From Henriciella marina DSM 19595 (GTDB taxonomy: Bacteria > Pseudomonadota > Alphaproteobacteria > Caulobacterales > Hyphomonadaceae): a stretch of 64,000 nt of DNA. The stretch is from assembly GCF_000376805.1 (NCBI RefSeq), contig NZ_AQXT01000002.1, positions 3,038,001 through 3,102,000 of the forward strand, written 5' to 3'. The notes below the pieces were generated by a model, which searched no databases, was not told the origin of the DNA, and saw only the letters and a program-made list of their open reading frames with translations. Numbering within the stretch: the stretch's first letter is position 1; each line of letters opens with the position of its first letter. This document shows positions 44,625 to 52,794 of this stretch, piece after piece. The position numbers were made by a program, and so were the translations under genes.

Positions 44625-45279
44625 AGCTTCGTCCCGGGCCTTGGCTGTCTATTTCAATCTGATCCGTAGTTTATCGTCATCCCGGACGCCGCAGGCGAGC
44701 CGGGATGACGAATGTTGCCTTAGGGGCGGCGTTTCGGCGGCAGTGATTTAACGAATAGGCAAACCTCGCCTCAAGCGCGACCTCATCCTGAGCCTGTCGA
44801 AGGATGAAGCCAGACAGGGCTGCGCTCGGCGGTCGGTGTCTTCGCCTTGGACGAGATTGATGTGCTGGCTCTTTAGCCGGGACGCACAGCGCAACACGCT
44901 TCATCCTTCGACAGGCTCAGGATGAGGTGGATACTGGCCTCAGGTTGCGCGACGCCAGAGACAGGCGTCACGCCCGATGGGTGCCAGCCCATCTGGGCGT
45001 CCATCTCCGGACGGTGAGATGGGCATATGAGGTGATGGCCGGAGATGGACCCTCAGACGGCTGCGCCGTCGAGGGCGACGCATGATTAGAGTGGAGCGCT
45101 CTCCCTTCTCCCGATCGCGGGAGAAGGGGCGGGGATGAGGGCTGAAACGCTCCTGACTAGCATTCACTGCAGCGCCCGAACGCAGGTTGCAGCCCTCACC
45201 CCTTCCCCCTCTCCCGCAGCCGGGAGAGGGGGAAGACAGATAGAAGCGTTGGGCGGCGTCCGACCCATTTCAGACGCAT
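44625..45279. repeat. Repeat-rich 655-base intergenic region
   Basis: No gene is apparent. It holds a CGTCATCCCGG...CCGGGATGACG hairpin (44675-44710), a perfect 29-base inverted pair (44781-44809 with 44899-44927, CCTCATCCTGAGCCTGTCG... arms), a GTCCATCTCCGG/CCGGAGATGGAC stem (44999-45010 with 45039-45050), and two GGGAGAGGG-type stem-loops (45098-45143 and 45190-45235). These resemble interspersed intergenic palindromes of proteobacteria; the central stem may also form an RNA. Confidence 0.65.
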
Positions 45280-47613
45280 CTAAACCCCCGTCACAAAGGT
45301 CGAGATGACCTTCTTCAGGCCGATCTTTTCAAAGTTGACCTGTAGCTTGGTGCCATCTGCCGCGAGGACCTGTCCGTAGCCGAATTTTTCGTGGTGGACG
45401 CGTTGGCCGATCTTGAAGCCGGACTGGCCGGCGCTGGTGGCGATAAGCTCGGCCTTGCCGTCGATGACAGGGCTGGAGCGTGAGCCTTTGCGGGCGTTTT
45501 CCTTGAGGCGGCGCCAGCCGGGCGAGGTATAGTTCGAGCGCTCGCCGAGGTCTTCTATTGTGCCCTGAAAACCTGTCTCGCCGCCGGGAACGGTTGAGTA
45601 GCCGGTTTCACTGCTGGCATCGACACTGTCATGCGGCAGTTCGTCGACAAAGCGTGACGGCAGGACAGATTGCCAGCGCCCGAAGATCATGCGGTTGGCG
45701 ACAAAGCTGATCGAGCATTTTTCGCGCGCGCGGGTGATGCCGACATAGGCGAGGCGTCGTTCTTCCTCGAGACCTTTCATGCCGCTTTCATCAAGCGAGC
45801 GGCGGGACGGGAACACTTCTTCTTCCCAGCCGGGCAGGAAGACCATCGGCCATTCAAGGCCCTTGGCGGCGTGAAGCGTCAGGATCTGAACCTCATTGCC
45901 GGTGCTCTGACCGCCAACATCCATGACCAGCTGAACATGTTCGAGGAAGCCGGCGAGGCTGTCGAACTGGCCGATGGCGTGGATCAGCTCTTTGAGGTTA
46001 TCGAGCCTCGTCTGGGCCTGCGGGGAGCGGTCCTTCTGCAGCATGTCGGTATAGCCGCTCTCATCCAGGATGACCTGTACGAGCTCGTGATGCGCCATGC
46101 CGTTATTGAGGCGGTCGCGCCAGAGATTGACCTGATCGATGAAGGTGGTGAGGCCGCGCTTGGCGGGGCCTTTGACCTCATCGGTCTGCAGCACCATCGG
46201 GGTCAGCGTGAAAAGCGAGCGGCCATCATTGCGGGCAAAGGTCTGCAGCTTTTGGACGGTTGTGGTTCCGACGCCGCGCTTGGGCTGGTTGACGACACGT
46301 TCGAAGGCGAGGTCGTCATCAGGGCTGCGCACGAGGCGGAGATAAGCGAGGGCGTCGCGGATTTCGGCGCGCTCGAAAAAGCGCGGGCCGCCAATGACGC
46401 GGTAGGGGATGCCCAGCATGATCAAGCGTTCTTCGAAGAGCCGCATCTGCCATGAGGCACGCACGAGGATGGCGCAGTCTTCATACTGGCCGCCTTTGTT
46501 TACGTAGGCTTCGACATCGTCGCAGATGAGGCGCGCTTCGGCCTCGCCGTCCCAGAGGCCGCGGACCTGGACTTTTTCGGCGTCGGGATTGGTCTCTTCG
46601 CCATCGCCGACATAGAGCGTCTTGCCGAGGCGGCCCTTATTGTAATCGATGACGGAAGAGGCCGCCGCGAGGATGTGTTTGGTCGAGCGGTAATTGCGCT
46701 CCAGCCGGATGACCTTGGCGCCGGGAAAGTCTTTCTCGAAGCGCAGAATGTTGTCCACCTCTGCGCCGCGCCAGCCATAGATGGACTGGTCGTCATCGCC
46801 GACGCAGCAGATATTGTTTGAGCCGCGCGCCAGAAGCCTGAGCCAGAGATATTGGGCGACGTTGGTATCCTGATACTCATCGACGAGGATGTATTTGAAC
46901 CGCTTGTGATAGTCGGCGAGGAGGTCCGGATTGTCCTGGAAGATGGTGATGTTGTGGATCAGCAAGTCGCCGAAGTCGCAGGCGTTCAGGACTTTCAGGC
47001 GGTTCTGATAGGTCTCGTAAAGCTGGATCGCCTTGCCGTCGGCGAACTGCCAGGCTTCGTCCTTAGGGACTTTCGACGGCGTCAGCGCACGGTTCTTCCA
47101 GCCATCAATGAGGCTTGAGAGATGGCGCGGCGTCCAGCGTTTCGTGTCGATGCTCTCTGCCTCGATCACCTGTTTGCAGAGGCGGATGACATCATCCATG
47201 TCGAGGATGGTAAAGCTGGATTTGAGGCCTGCGAGCTCGGCGTGGCGGCGGAGAATCTGCGCACTGATCGAGTGGAAGGTGCCGAGCCATCTGAGGCCTT
47301 CACCGGCGTCGCCGATGAGGTGCAGCGCACGCTCGCGCATTTCGCGGGCGGCCTTGTTGGTGAAGGTGACCGTCAGGGTCTGACTAGGCCAGGCAAGCTT
47401 GGAGCCGATGATATGGGCAAGCCGGGTCGTCAGGACGCGCGTCTTGCCGGTGCCGGCGCCGGCCAGCACCAGAAGCGGGCCTTCGGTCGTCTCGACGGCG
47501 TCGCGCTGTTCGGGGTTGAGGCCGTCCAGATAATCGGCATTGCCGTCTGGCTGAGGCGCGCGCGCAGCGGCCATCTCGGAGATTGAAGGGCGGCGATTCG
47601 GGGCAGAACTCAT
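45280..47613 (-). CDS. uvrD: ATP-dependent DNA helicase UvrD/PcrA family
   Basis: Superfamily-1 3'-5' helicase for nucleotide-excision and mismatch repair. The 777 residues show Walker A LAGAGTGKTRVL, motif II DEYQDTN, motif III GDDDQSIYGWRGA, motif V TLHAAKGLEW, motif VI GITRARE, and a C-terminal Tudor-like tail (KIGQRVHHEKFGYGQVLAADGTKLQVNFEKIGLKKV) usual in PcrA/UvrD. ATG 47613 follows a weak site; residues encoded further upstream (to 47754) are Pro-rich and not conserved. Divergent from the AsmA-like gene. Confidence 0.94.
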   Translation of the reverse strand: MSSAPNRRPSISEMAAARAPQPDGNADYLDGLNPEQRDAVETTEGPLLVLAGAGTGKTRVLTTRLAHIIGSKLAWPSQTLTVTFTNKAAREMRERALHLIGDAGEGLRWLGTFHSISAQILRRHAELAGLKSSFTILDMDDVIRLCKQVIEAESIDTKRWTPRHLSSLIDGWKNRALTPSKVPKDEAWQFADGKAIQLYETYQNRLKVLNACDFGDLLIHNITIFQDNPDLLADYHKRFKYILVDEYQDTNVAQYLWLRLLARGSNNICCVGDDDQSIYGWRGAEVDNILRFEKDFPGAKVIRLERNYRSTKHILAAASSVIDYNKGRLGKTLYVGDGEETNPDAEKVQVRGLWDGEAEARLICDDVEAYVNKGGQYEDCAILVRASWQMRLFEERLIMLGIPYRVIGGPRFFERAEIRDALAYLRLVRSPDDDLAFERVVNQPKRGVGTTTVQKLQTFARNDGRSLFTLTPMVLQTDEVKGPAKRGLTTFIDQVNLWRDRLNNGMAHHELVQVILDESGYTDMLQKDRSPQAQTRLDNLKELIHAIGQFDSLAGFLEHVQLVMDVGGQSTGNEVQILTLHAAKGLEWPMVFLPGWEEEVFPSRRSLDESGMKGLEEERRLAYVGITRAREKCSISFVANRMIFGRWQSVLPSRFVDELPHDSVDASSETGYSTVPGGETGFQGTIEDLGERSNYTSPGWRRLKENARKGSRSSPVIDGKAELIATSAGQSGFKIGQRVHHEKFGYGQVLAADGTKLQVNFEKIGLKKVISTFVTGV

Positions 47614-47747
47614 GGAGAACATATAGCAGGCTTCGGCGCCAATGGCAGGGGCCGACTGTGGCCGGGACTGAGGCGGTATGTGGGGTACCGGAGAAGGAAT
47701 TGCGCAGGCGCACGCGAACCGGTCTTCAGACGGCGCGTTAAGGTGAG

Positions 47748-49544
47748 ATGTCATCCGGATTTTTCAAACTGTTCAAGATAGCGGGCTGGGTGATTGGCGG
47801 GGTCCTGCTCGCTTTTCTTCTGCTGTTGCTGGCCATGACGCAGCCGCGCTTTGGCACGCCTGTGGCCAACTGGTTGCTGGGGGCTTTCGGGCCTGATGGC
47901 TCAAGTGTTCAGACCGCGCATACGCGGTTTCCGGCTATTCTCGTGGTCGAGGGCGAGGGGCTGTCAGTGCCGGGCCGGGTTGAGGCTGAGCGTATCGAGG
48001 CGCAGCTCAACCTTGTTGGCTTCCTGCCTTTCATGAGCTGGCTTTCCTACCTTGAGGCTGACAACGGCTCGGTCCGGATCGAGGATACCGATGGTGGCGA
48101 CAGTAATGGGCCGGGCCTTGGCAGTGCCCGGCGCATTGTCGATGAAGTGCGCCTGACATCGGTCGAGATGATCATCGAGCGGGACGACGAGACGCGGACC
48201 GTGCTGATCGAGACGGCGCGCGGGTCGCTGCGGTCTGGTGACTTCATGCTGCGCGCCAGCGGGGCGGATTCGACGCTCAGCTTTGATGGAGAGACGTCGG
48301 CCGCTTTCAGCAAACTCGACGGCGTGTTGACCATCACGGGCGAGAACTTCTCCGATATTGCAGACCTGGCCGGACTCGCCGCGCCGGATACCCCGCCCTA
48401 TGATATGCGGCTCACCGTCGATATCGCGCCTGATGTCTGGACGCTGAACGTCGAGCCTGAAACGCGCATTGGCGACAGTGACCTTTCCGGTGAGATTACG
48501 GTGCAGCCCAGGGAAGAGACGCCGGTGGTGAATGCAGACCTCGTCTCCAGCGAGCTTGATGCTGACGATCTTGGTATCGTCTTCGGCATTCCGATCGGTG
48601 TCGGCGAGAATGAGACCACGGGTGAGGTGCAGGAGCGCGCGCGCACCGCCTATAATCGCAGCGACCGCCTCATCCCGAATGCCGAGGTCGATTTTTCGCG
48701 GCTCGATGCGGTCGACGGCAGCGTGCGGTACGTGGCGCAGAATGTCAGCGATTCCATATTCGACATCCGGTCGCTGGAGCTTGATTTCGAGATTGAGGGC
48801 CGGGTGGTGCGGGCACCGCTCATCCTGCTCGACTTCGCGCAGGGCGAGTTTCGCGCTTATGCGACGCTGGATGGCAGCCAGTCTCCGGCCCACACCGATA
48901 TGCGCGGCGAGCTCAGCAATGTGGCGTTCTCCAATCTGTCGCTGTCGCCCTATCTGCGCGGCGGTGCCGATGGGAATTTCGATATGACGACGGTCGGCGA
49001 TGGGCTTCGCCAGGCAGCGGCGAGCATGAACGGCACGGCCGCGGTCTGGTCGCGCGATGCGGAAGTTCTCGCCCTCGCAGCCGAAGGGGCCGCGCTCGAT
49101 ATAGGCGAGGCGATCAGCCTTCTGGGCGAATCCGCAGATGACCGGACATATGTCATGGCACGATGCGCAGCGCTCGTGCTCGAATTCGAGGAGGGTGTTG
49201 GAAATCTGTCGCCAGCCGTCGTCGATACAGATGACAGCCTCGTGGTCGTTCGCGGCGACGTGGACCTCTCCAATGAGGCCCTGCGCCTCAGCGTGCGCTC
49301 GGAGGCGAAGGACGCGTCGTTCGGGACCTTGATCGGGGACGTTTCCATTGGCGGCACGCTGCGTAATCCATCCTTACAGCCCTTCAGTGCAGAGACCGTC
49401 GCCCAATTTGGGATTGCGACCATCCTCGCCTCGGTGAGCGGCGGTCTGGGCGCCTTGCCATTCATCGAACCTGGCATGGCGCAGGACGCCCCCTGCGGAT
49501 CGCTTCTTGCGCGCGCTGAGTCAGCGTCCAGCGTTGATAATTAG
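47748..49544 (+). CDS. AsmA-like envelope protein
   Basis: A 598-residue protein with an N-terminal membrane anchor (KIAGWVIGGVLLAFLLLLLAM, residues 10-30) and a long beta-rich periplasmic part, including the AsmA-like C-terminal segment (LSNVAFSNLSLSPYLRGGADGNFDMTTVGDGLRQAAASMNGTAAVWSRDAEV, then ARCAALVLEFEEGVGNLSPAVVDTDDSLVVVRGDVDLSNEALRLSV). The last motif resembles the domain shared by AsmA/YhdP proteins, which move lipids toward the outer membrane. AAGGTGAG precedes the ATG. A specific name cannot be given. Confidence 0.8.
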   Translation: MSSGFFKLFKIAGWVIGGVLLAFLLLLLAMTQPRFGTPVANWLLGAFGPDGSSVQTAHTRFPAILVVEGEGLSVPGRVEAERIEAQLNLVGFLPFMSWLSYLEADNGSVRIEDTDGGDSNGPGLGSARRIVDEVRLTSVEMIIERDDETRTVLIETARGSLRSGDFMLRASGADSTLSFDGETSAAFSKLDGVLTITGENFSDIADLAGLAAPDTPPYDMRLTVDIAPDVWTLNVEPETRIGDSDLSGEITVQPREETPVVNADLVSSELDADDLGIVFGIPIGVGENETTGEVQERARTAYNRSDRLIPNAEVDFSRLDAVDGSVRYVAQNVSDSIFDIRSLELDFEIEGRVVRAPLILLDFAQGEFRAYATLDGSQSPAHTDMRGELSNVAFSNLSLSPYLRGGADGNFDMTTVGDGLRQAAASMNGTAAVWSRDAEVLALAAEGAALDIGEAISLLGESADDRTYVMARCAALVLEFEEGVGNLSPAVVDTDDSLVVVRGDVDLSNEALRLSVRSEAKDASFGTLIGDVSIGGTLRNPSLQPFSAETVAQFGIATILASVSGGLGALPFIEPGMAQDAPCGSLLARAESASSVDN

Positions 49545-49639
49545 GCCCGCCTGCAGCCGTCACAACCAGTCGCCTGTCTCGGCATGAAACTTGCGGATAT
49601 TCCCGTCTGAGACGAATTCAATCGGGGAAGACGACGACG

Positions 49640-50254
49640 ATGGGCACATCAGACAGACTTGTTTTCGAATACGGCTATGGCGCGCGAATCGGAGCGGTTC
49701 TCGCAGCCACAGCGATGTGGGCCCTCGTCCTCGGGGCGCTCGGCGGGGGAGTATATCTTCTCGTTTTGGGCCAACCGCTTGCTGCGGGGCTGGCCTGCCT
49801 GATCGGCCTGATCATTGCGCCATATTGTGTCAGCCTGCAGCACTCAATGCGGATGAAGCATCAGTGGCGCGTGTCGCTGCGCCCTGGTCATGTCACGCTC
49901 TGCCTGCCGGCAAACCGGGCCGCGCATCACCGGACTGAGAGCTTTGAGGGCGAAGTTGGCTACCGCGACATCCACCAGATTGTCCGCCGCCGTGAGGTCT
50001 ATTCGCGAATGGGCATTCAGGTGACGACGATGCCTTACTGGCTGGTCCTGAAAGATGGCCGCAAACTGCTGCTTGGCGAAGACCGCAACCCCGGCCACGG
50101 GGAAAACGGCCGCACGACCATTGTTGCACGATCAGCCGAAGCGATCAGCCGGACATCCGGCATCCAGCTTGTCCGCGCCGAGCCGGGTCAGGGCCGCAGC
50201 CTGCTGTTCGGGCTGCTCGCCAATCGCCCGCCAGCCTGGCCGCAGGACGTCTGA
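49640..50254 (+). CDS. Hypothetical membrane protein
   Basis: A 204-residue protein with two hydrophobic helices (residues 17-40 and 47-65: IGAVLAATAMWALVLGALGGGVYLLV and GLACLIGLIIAPYCVSL) followed by a cytoplasmic PH-like beta-rich part (YRDIHQIVRRREVYSRMGIQVTTMPYWLVLKDGRKLLLGEDR). The layout resembles bacterial PH-domain or DUF2244-like proteins. No enzymatic motif. AGGGG-type site GGGGAAGAC upstream of the ATG. Stop converges on the DUF3833 gene, 22 bases apart. Confidence 0.65.
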   Translation: MGTSDRLVFEYGYGARIGAVLAATAMWALVLGALGGGVYLLVLGQPLAAGLACLIGLIIAPYCVSLQHSMRMKHQWRVSLRPGHVTLCLPANRAAHHRTESFEGEVGYRDIHQIVRRREVYSRMGIQVTTMPYWLVLKDGRKLLLGEDRNPGHGENGRTTIVARSAEAISRTSGIQLVRAEPGQGRSLLFGLLANRPPAWPQDV

Positions 50255-50276
50255 ACGGCGGTCTCGAAGAACGGGC

Positions 50277-50810
50277 CTATTTGCGAAAGGCGATTGTCAC
50301 TTCGCCAATGCGGATGCCGAAACGCGTGACGAAGGCGCGGTTCAGAAGCACGCCGTCCTGTAGCAGATACATCCAGTCATCGAAGCCGACATTCCAGGTG
50401 CCGTCACCGACCGGAAGGTCTACCCTGTAGGTCCAGTTGAAGGCGTTGCCGACGGCCCGGCCTTCAGCCATGTCCGGCACGTCATTGGCGGTGCCGCGAT
50501 AGCGACCGTTGCCAAGCATCTCAATCGTCCATGTGCGGGTGTCACGAACGCCGTCGGAATAGTCGAACTCCTCCACCAGGGTCAGCGTGTCGCCTTCAAC
50601 CGTGCCGGTTATGTCGACCTTGAACTGGCGCCTGATCTTGCCGAACCGGTCTTCGAAGACGCCGTAGGCGGTGGTTTCACCAAGGAAATAGTCTTCCAGG
50701 CGCAAGGTCCGCTCGGCCTCGCTGAAATCCTCCAGTGAGTTGGAGACGCAGCCAGATACAGCGACGCTGGCAGCAAGAAGGACGGGCGCAAGACCGGTAG
50801 AAATTCGCAT
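50277..50810 (-). CDS. DUF3833 family lipoprotein
   Basis: A 177-residue lipoprotein (signal MRISTGLAPVLLAASVAVSGCVSN, Cys21). The mature protein has a lipocalin-like beta pattern (LEDYFLGETTAYGVFEDRFGKIRRQFKVDITGT, EEFDYSDGVRDTRTWTI, WTYRVDLPVGDGTWNVGFDDWMYLLQDGVLLNRAFVTRFGIRIGEVTIAF), the DUF3833 signature being GVFEDRFG-RQF and LNRAF-FG. Likely anchored in the outer membrane. ATG 50810 has AAGGA 9-10 bases upstream; the TTG at 50828 is rejected. Confidence 0.88.
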   Translation of the reverse strand: MRISTGLAPVLLAASVAVSGCVSNSLEDFSEAERTLRLEDYFLGETTAYGVFEDRFGKIRRQFKVDITGTVEGDTLTLVEEFDYSDGVRDTRTWTIEMLGNGRYRGTANDVPDMAEGRAVGNAFNWTYRVDLPVGDGTWNVGFDDWMYLLQDGVLLNRAFVTRFGIRIGEVTIAFRK

Positions 50811-50958
50811 GAGGGAAGATCCTTTCAAGCTGAATACGGAGAGACGCGACCACCAGATCAGCGCTCGTCCAAATCGCGCTGAAGCTTGACAGTTTCACTT
50901 CCTGGTTGCCTGATATGACCCAAGGGAAACGCAGGCTGTATAGAGTGGGGGGCGCACC

Positions 50959-51510
50959 ATGGCACAGACATCAGAGGAAATGCTGGAAAGCATGAAAGCG
51001 GGGATTGCCGAGAAAACCGGAAAACCGCTGGGTCACTGGGTCAAGATCGTGAAATCCAGCGGACTGGAAAAGCATGGCGAGCAGATGAGTTTGCTCAAGA
51101 CAGAGCATAGGATGACCCATGGCTACGCCAATTTTGTGTGTCAGGCCGCCAAAGGCCGGCTCGAAGCCAGCGAAGATGATCTGCTGTCCGGCCAGTATCA
51201 GGGCAAGGAGAGCCTCAAGCCGATCTATGATGCTCTGGAGGCATTCGCAAAAACGCTCGGGGATGATGTAGAGATCGCGCCGAAGAAGACGTCGGTTGCT
51301 TTCCGCCGCTCGAAGAATTTTGCCGTTGTGACGCCCGCCACAAAGTCACGGGTGGACCTTGGCCTGAACCTCAAGGGCGAGGCTGGCACGCTGCGGCTTG
51401 CCGAAGAGAAGCCAGGCGGCATGTGCACGCACAAGATCAAGCTGCAAGTGGTCGAGGAAGTCGACGACGAGGTAAAGGCCTGGCTGAAAGCGGCTTATGA
51501 GCGGGCATGA
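50959..51510 (+). CDS. DUF4287/DUF5655 domain protein
   Basis: A 183-residue cytosolic protein. Residues 1-75 form a DUF4287 helical domain (GKPLGHWVKIVKSSGLEKHGEQMSLLKTEHRMTHGYANFVCQAA). Residues 90-183 form a DUF5655-like domain (YDALEAFAKTLGDDVEIAPKKTSVAFRRSKNFAVVTPATKSRVDLGLNLKG). Both halves recur together in proteobacteria; function unknown. Weak site GTGGGGGGCGCACC before the ATG. Followed by a large hairpin at 51542. Confidence 0.82.
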   Translation: MAQTSEEMLESMKAGIAEKTGKPLGHWVKIVKSSGLEKHGEQMSLLKTEHRMTHGYANFVCQAAKGRLEASEDDLLSGQYQGKESLKPIYDALEAFAKTLGDDVEIAPKKTSVAFRRSKNFAVVTPATKSRVDLGLNLKGEAGTLRLAEEKPGGMCTHKIKLQVVEEVDDEVKAWLKAAYERA

Positions 51511-51541
51511 GGGCGGCTTATCCGCAGCGCCTGTGCTGTTC

Positions 51542-51577
51542 GCCGCCCATGGTTCGACTTCGCTCACCATGGGCGGC
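51542..51577. terminator. 12-bp stem-loop between convergent genes
   Basis: GCCGCCCATGGT pairs perfectly with ACCATGGGCGGC across TCGACTTCGCTC. The sequence also resembles a dispersed intergenic repeat. It may serve as a bidirectional terminator for the DUF4287 gene and the enoyl-CoA hydratase gene. Confidence 0.5.
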
Positions 51578-51606
51578 TATTGTAACCAACCGGGTCTGAG
51601 CGCCGC

Positions 51607-52419
51607 CTAGTCGATCTTCGCCTGCGCCTTGTGGCGGGCTGCCTTGAAGTCGGGGGCGCGTTTTTCGCTGAAGGCAGCGACGGCTTCCTTATGCTCTGGC
51701 AGGGTGTAGCAGATCTCCAGCTGTTCGTGCTCGCGCGCCTGGATGCGGCCGGTGTCGGTGTCGCAGGAATTGGCGCTGAGAAGCTGTTTGGTCATGCGCA
51801 GCATGGGCGAGGGATTGAGCGCCATCTGGCTGGCGAGCTCGATCGCGTCGTCGATCAGGGCATCGGGCTCTGAAAGGCGGTCGGCGAGGCCGAGGTTGAC
51901 GGCTTCTTCGCCAGAGACAGGCCGGGCGGTCAGGAGCAAGTCGTGCGCCTTGCCCCATCCAACGCGCTGGACGAGGAAATGAGAACTGGCGAGTTCCGGC
52001 ACGATGCCGACCTTCACGAAGACCAGACCAAACTTTGCCGCCGTGGACGCGACGATCATGTCGAAGGGCAGGATCTGCGTCACGCCGATGCCGAAAGCGG
52101 GGCCGTTGACGGCGGCGATGCACGGCTTGGATGAGCGGATGAGCGAGATCCAGTCGATCCCGCCATCGCGCTTGTGGGCCTTGGTTTCAGAGGCCTCGAT
52201 ATTGTTCTGGAAGTAGGACATGTCCGCGCCTGCGCAAAAGCCGCGGCCTTCGCCGGTCATGACGACGGCGCCGATATCCTCGTCTTCATTGGCCGCCGTG
52301 ATCGCCGCGCCCAGTTCGCGGCTCATGTCCGGGGTCCAGGCGTTCAGCTTGTCGGGCCGGTTCAGTGTGATGAGGCAGACGGGGCCTTTATGCTCGACCT
52401 TGATCTGTTCGTAGGACAT
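51607..52419 (-). CDS. Enoyl-CoA hydratase/isomerase family protein
   Basis: A 270-residue crotonase-fold protein. Substrate-binding loop GRGFCAGADMSYFQ (residues 59-72) supplies one oxyanion-hole backbone; the second is AAVNGPAFGIGVTQILPFDMIVAS. The usual catalytic Glu pair positions around LVFVKVGIVPELASSHFL suggest a hydratase with one Glu retained. C-terminus ends in APDFKAARHKAQAKID. May act in fatty-acid degradation; no beta-oxidation partners are adjacent. GGGAG precedes the ATG. Confidence 0.88.
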   Translation of the reverse strand: MSYEQIKVEHKGPVCLITLNRPDKLNAWTPDMSRELGAAITAANEDEDIGAVVMTGEGRGFCAGADMSYFQNNIEASETKAHKRDGGIDWISLIRSSKPCIAAVNGPAFGIGVTQILPFDMIVASTAAKFGLVFVKVGIVPELASSHFLVQRVGWGKAHDLLLTARPVSGEEAVNLGLADRLSEPDALIDDAIELASQMALNPSPMLRMTKQLLSANSCDTDTGRIQAREHEQLEICYTLPEHKEAVAAFSEKRAPDFKAARHKAQAKID

Positions 52420-52515
52420 GGCGTTCTCCCTGATATTTTTTGTCAGGATGAGGGGTCTGCCGCTGGGGCAGTCACGCGAAAAAATAGAAGTCGGAACGGC
52501 GGAGCGCCATGACGC

Positions 52516-52541
52516 GTTCCTTTTGCAAGTCTAAAAGGAAC
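52516..52541 (+). promoter_or_regulatory. Hairpin covering the ribosome binding site of the Pmp3-like gene
   Basis: GTTCCTTTT (52516-52524) pairs with AAAAGGAAC (52533-52541) across an 8-base loop. The 3' arm contains the AAGGA ribosome binding site, 4-5 bases before the ATG at 52546, so folding would block translation initiation. Confidence 0.55.
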
Positions 52542-52545
52542 TCCC

Positions 52546-52719
52546 ATGTCATTAATTCAAATTCTACTTTGTATATTCCTGCCACCTGTTGCCGTGGCGT
52601 TGCGCGCAGGCATCGGTCTGCAGCTGCTGATCAATATTGTTCTCTGCTTCATCTTCTGGCTGCCCGCCGTTATTCACGCGTTCTGGGTCAGCTCCAAGGG
52701 CGGCGCAGAGCCGGTCTGA
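52546..52719 (+). CDS. Pmp3/YqaE family small membrane protein
   Basis: A 57-residue protein with two hydrophobic helices: IQILLCIFLPPVAVALRAGIG and LLINIVLCFIFWLPAVIHAFWV. The FLPPxAVxLxxG and LTxLFWLPGxIHAxxV patterns are those of the Pmp3 (UPF0057) proteins, known in plants and bacteria for membrane-potential or salt-stress functions. AAGGA lies 4-5 bases upstream, within a hairpin (see 52516). Followed by a strong terminator. Short, so easily missed by automatic calling. Confidence 0.88.
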   Translation: MSLIQILLCIFLPPVAVALRAGIGLQLLINIVLCFIFWLPAVIHAFWVSSKGGAEPV

Positions 52720-52741
52720 TCTCAGGCTTTCAAGACAAGTA

Positions 52742-52772
52742 AAAAGGGCGGGCTTTGAAGGCCCGCCCTTTT
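52742..52772. terminator. Rho-independent bidirectional terminator
   Basis: AAAAGGGCGGGC pairs with GCCCGCCCTTTT across TTTGAAG; 12-bp stem. The T-run on both strands lets it serve both the Pmp3-like gene and the OYE-family gene converging from the right. Confidence 0.85.
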
Positions 52773-52794
52773 CGTATCCGGTTATGGCGCGGCT

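Noticed and set aside
44781-44927. CRISPR array
   Set aside because: The two 29-base copies are inverted, not direct; there are only two, and the spacing of 89 bases is too long; no cas genes nearby.
45061-45279. Protein-coding frames in the repeat region before uvrD
   Set aside because: Frames seen there are built from palindromic repeats and have no ribosome binding sites or conserved motifs.
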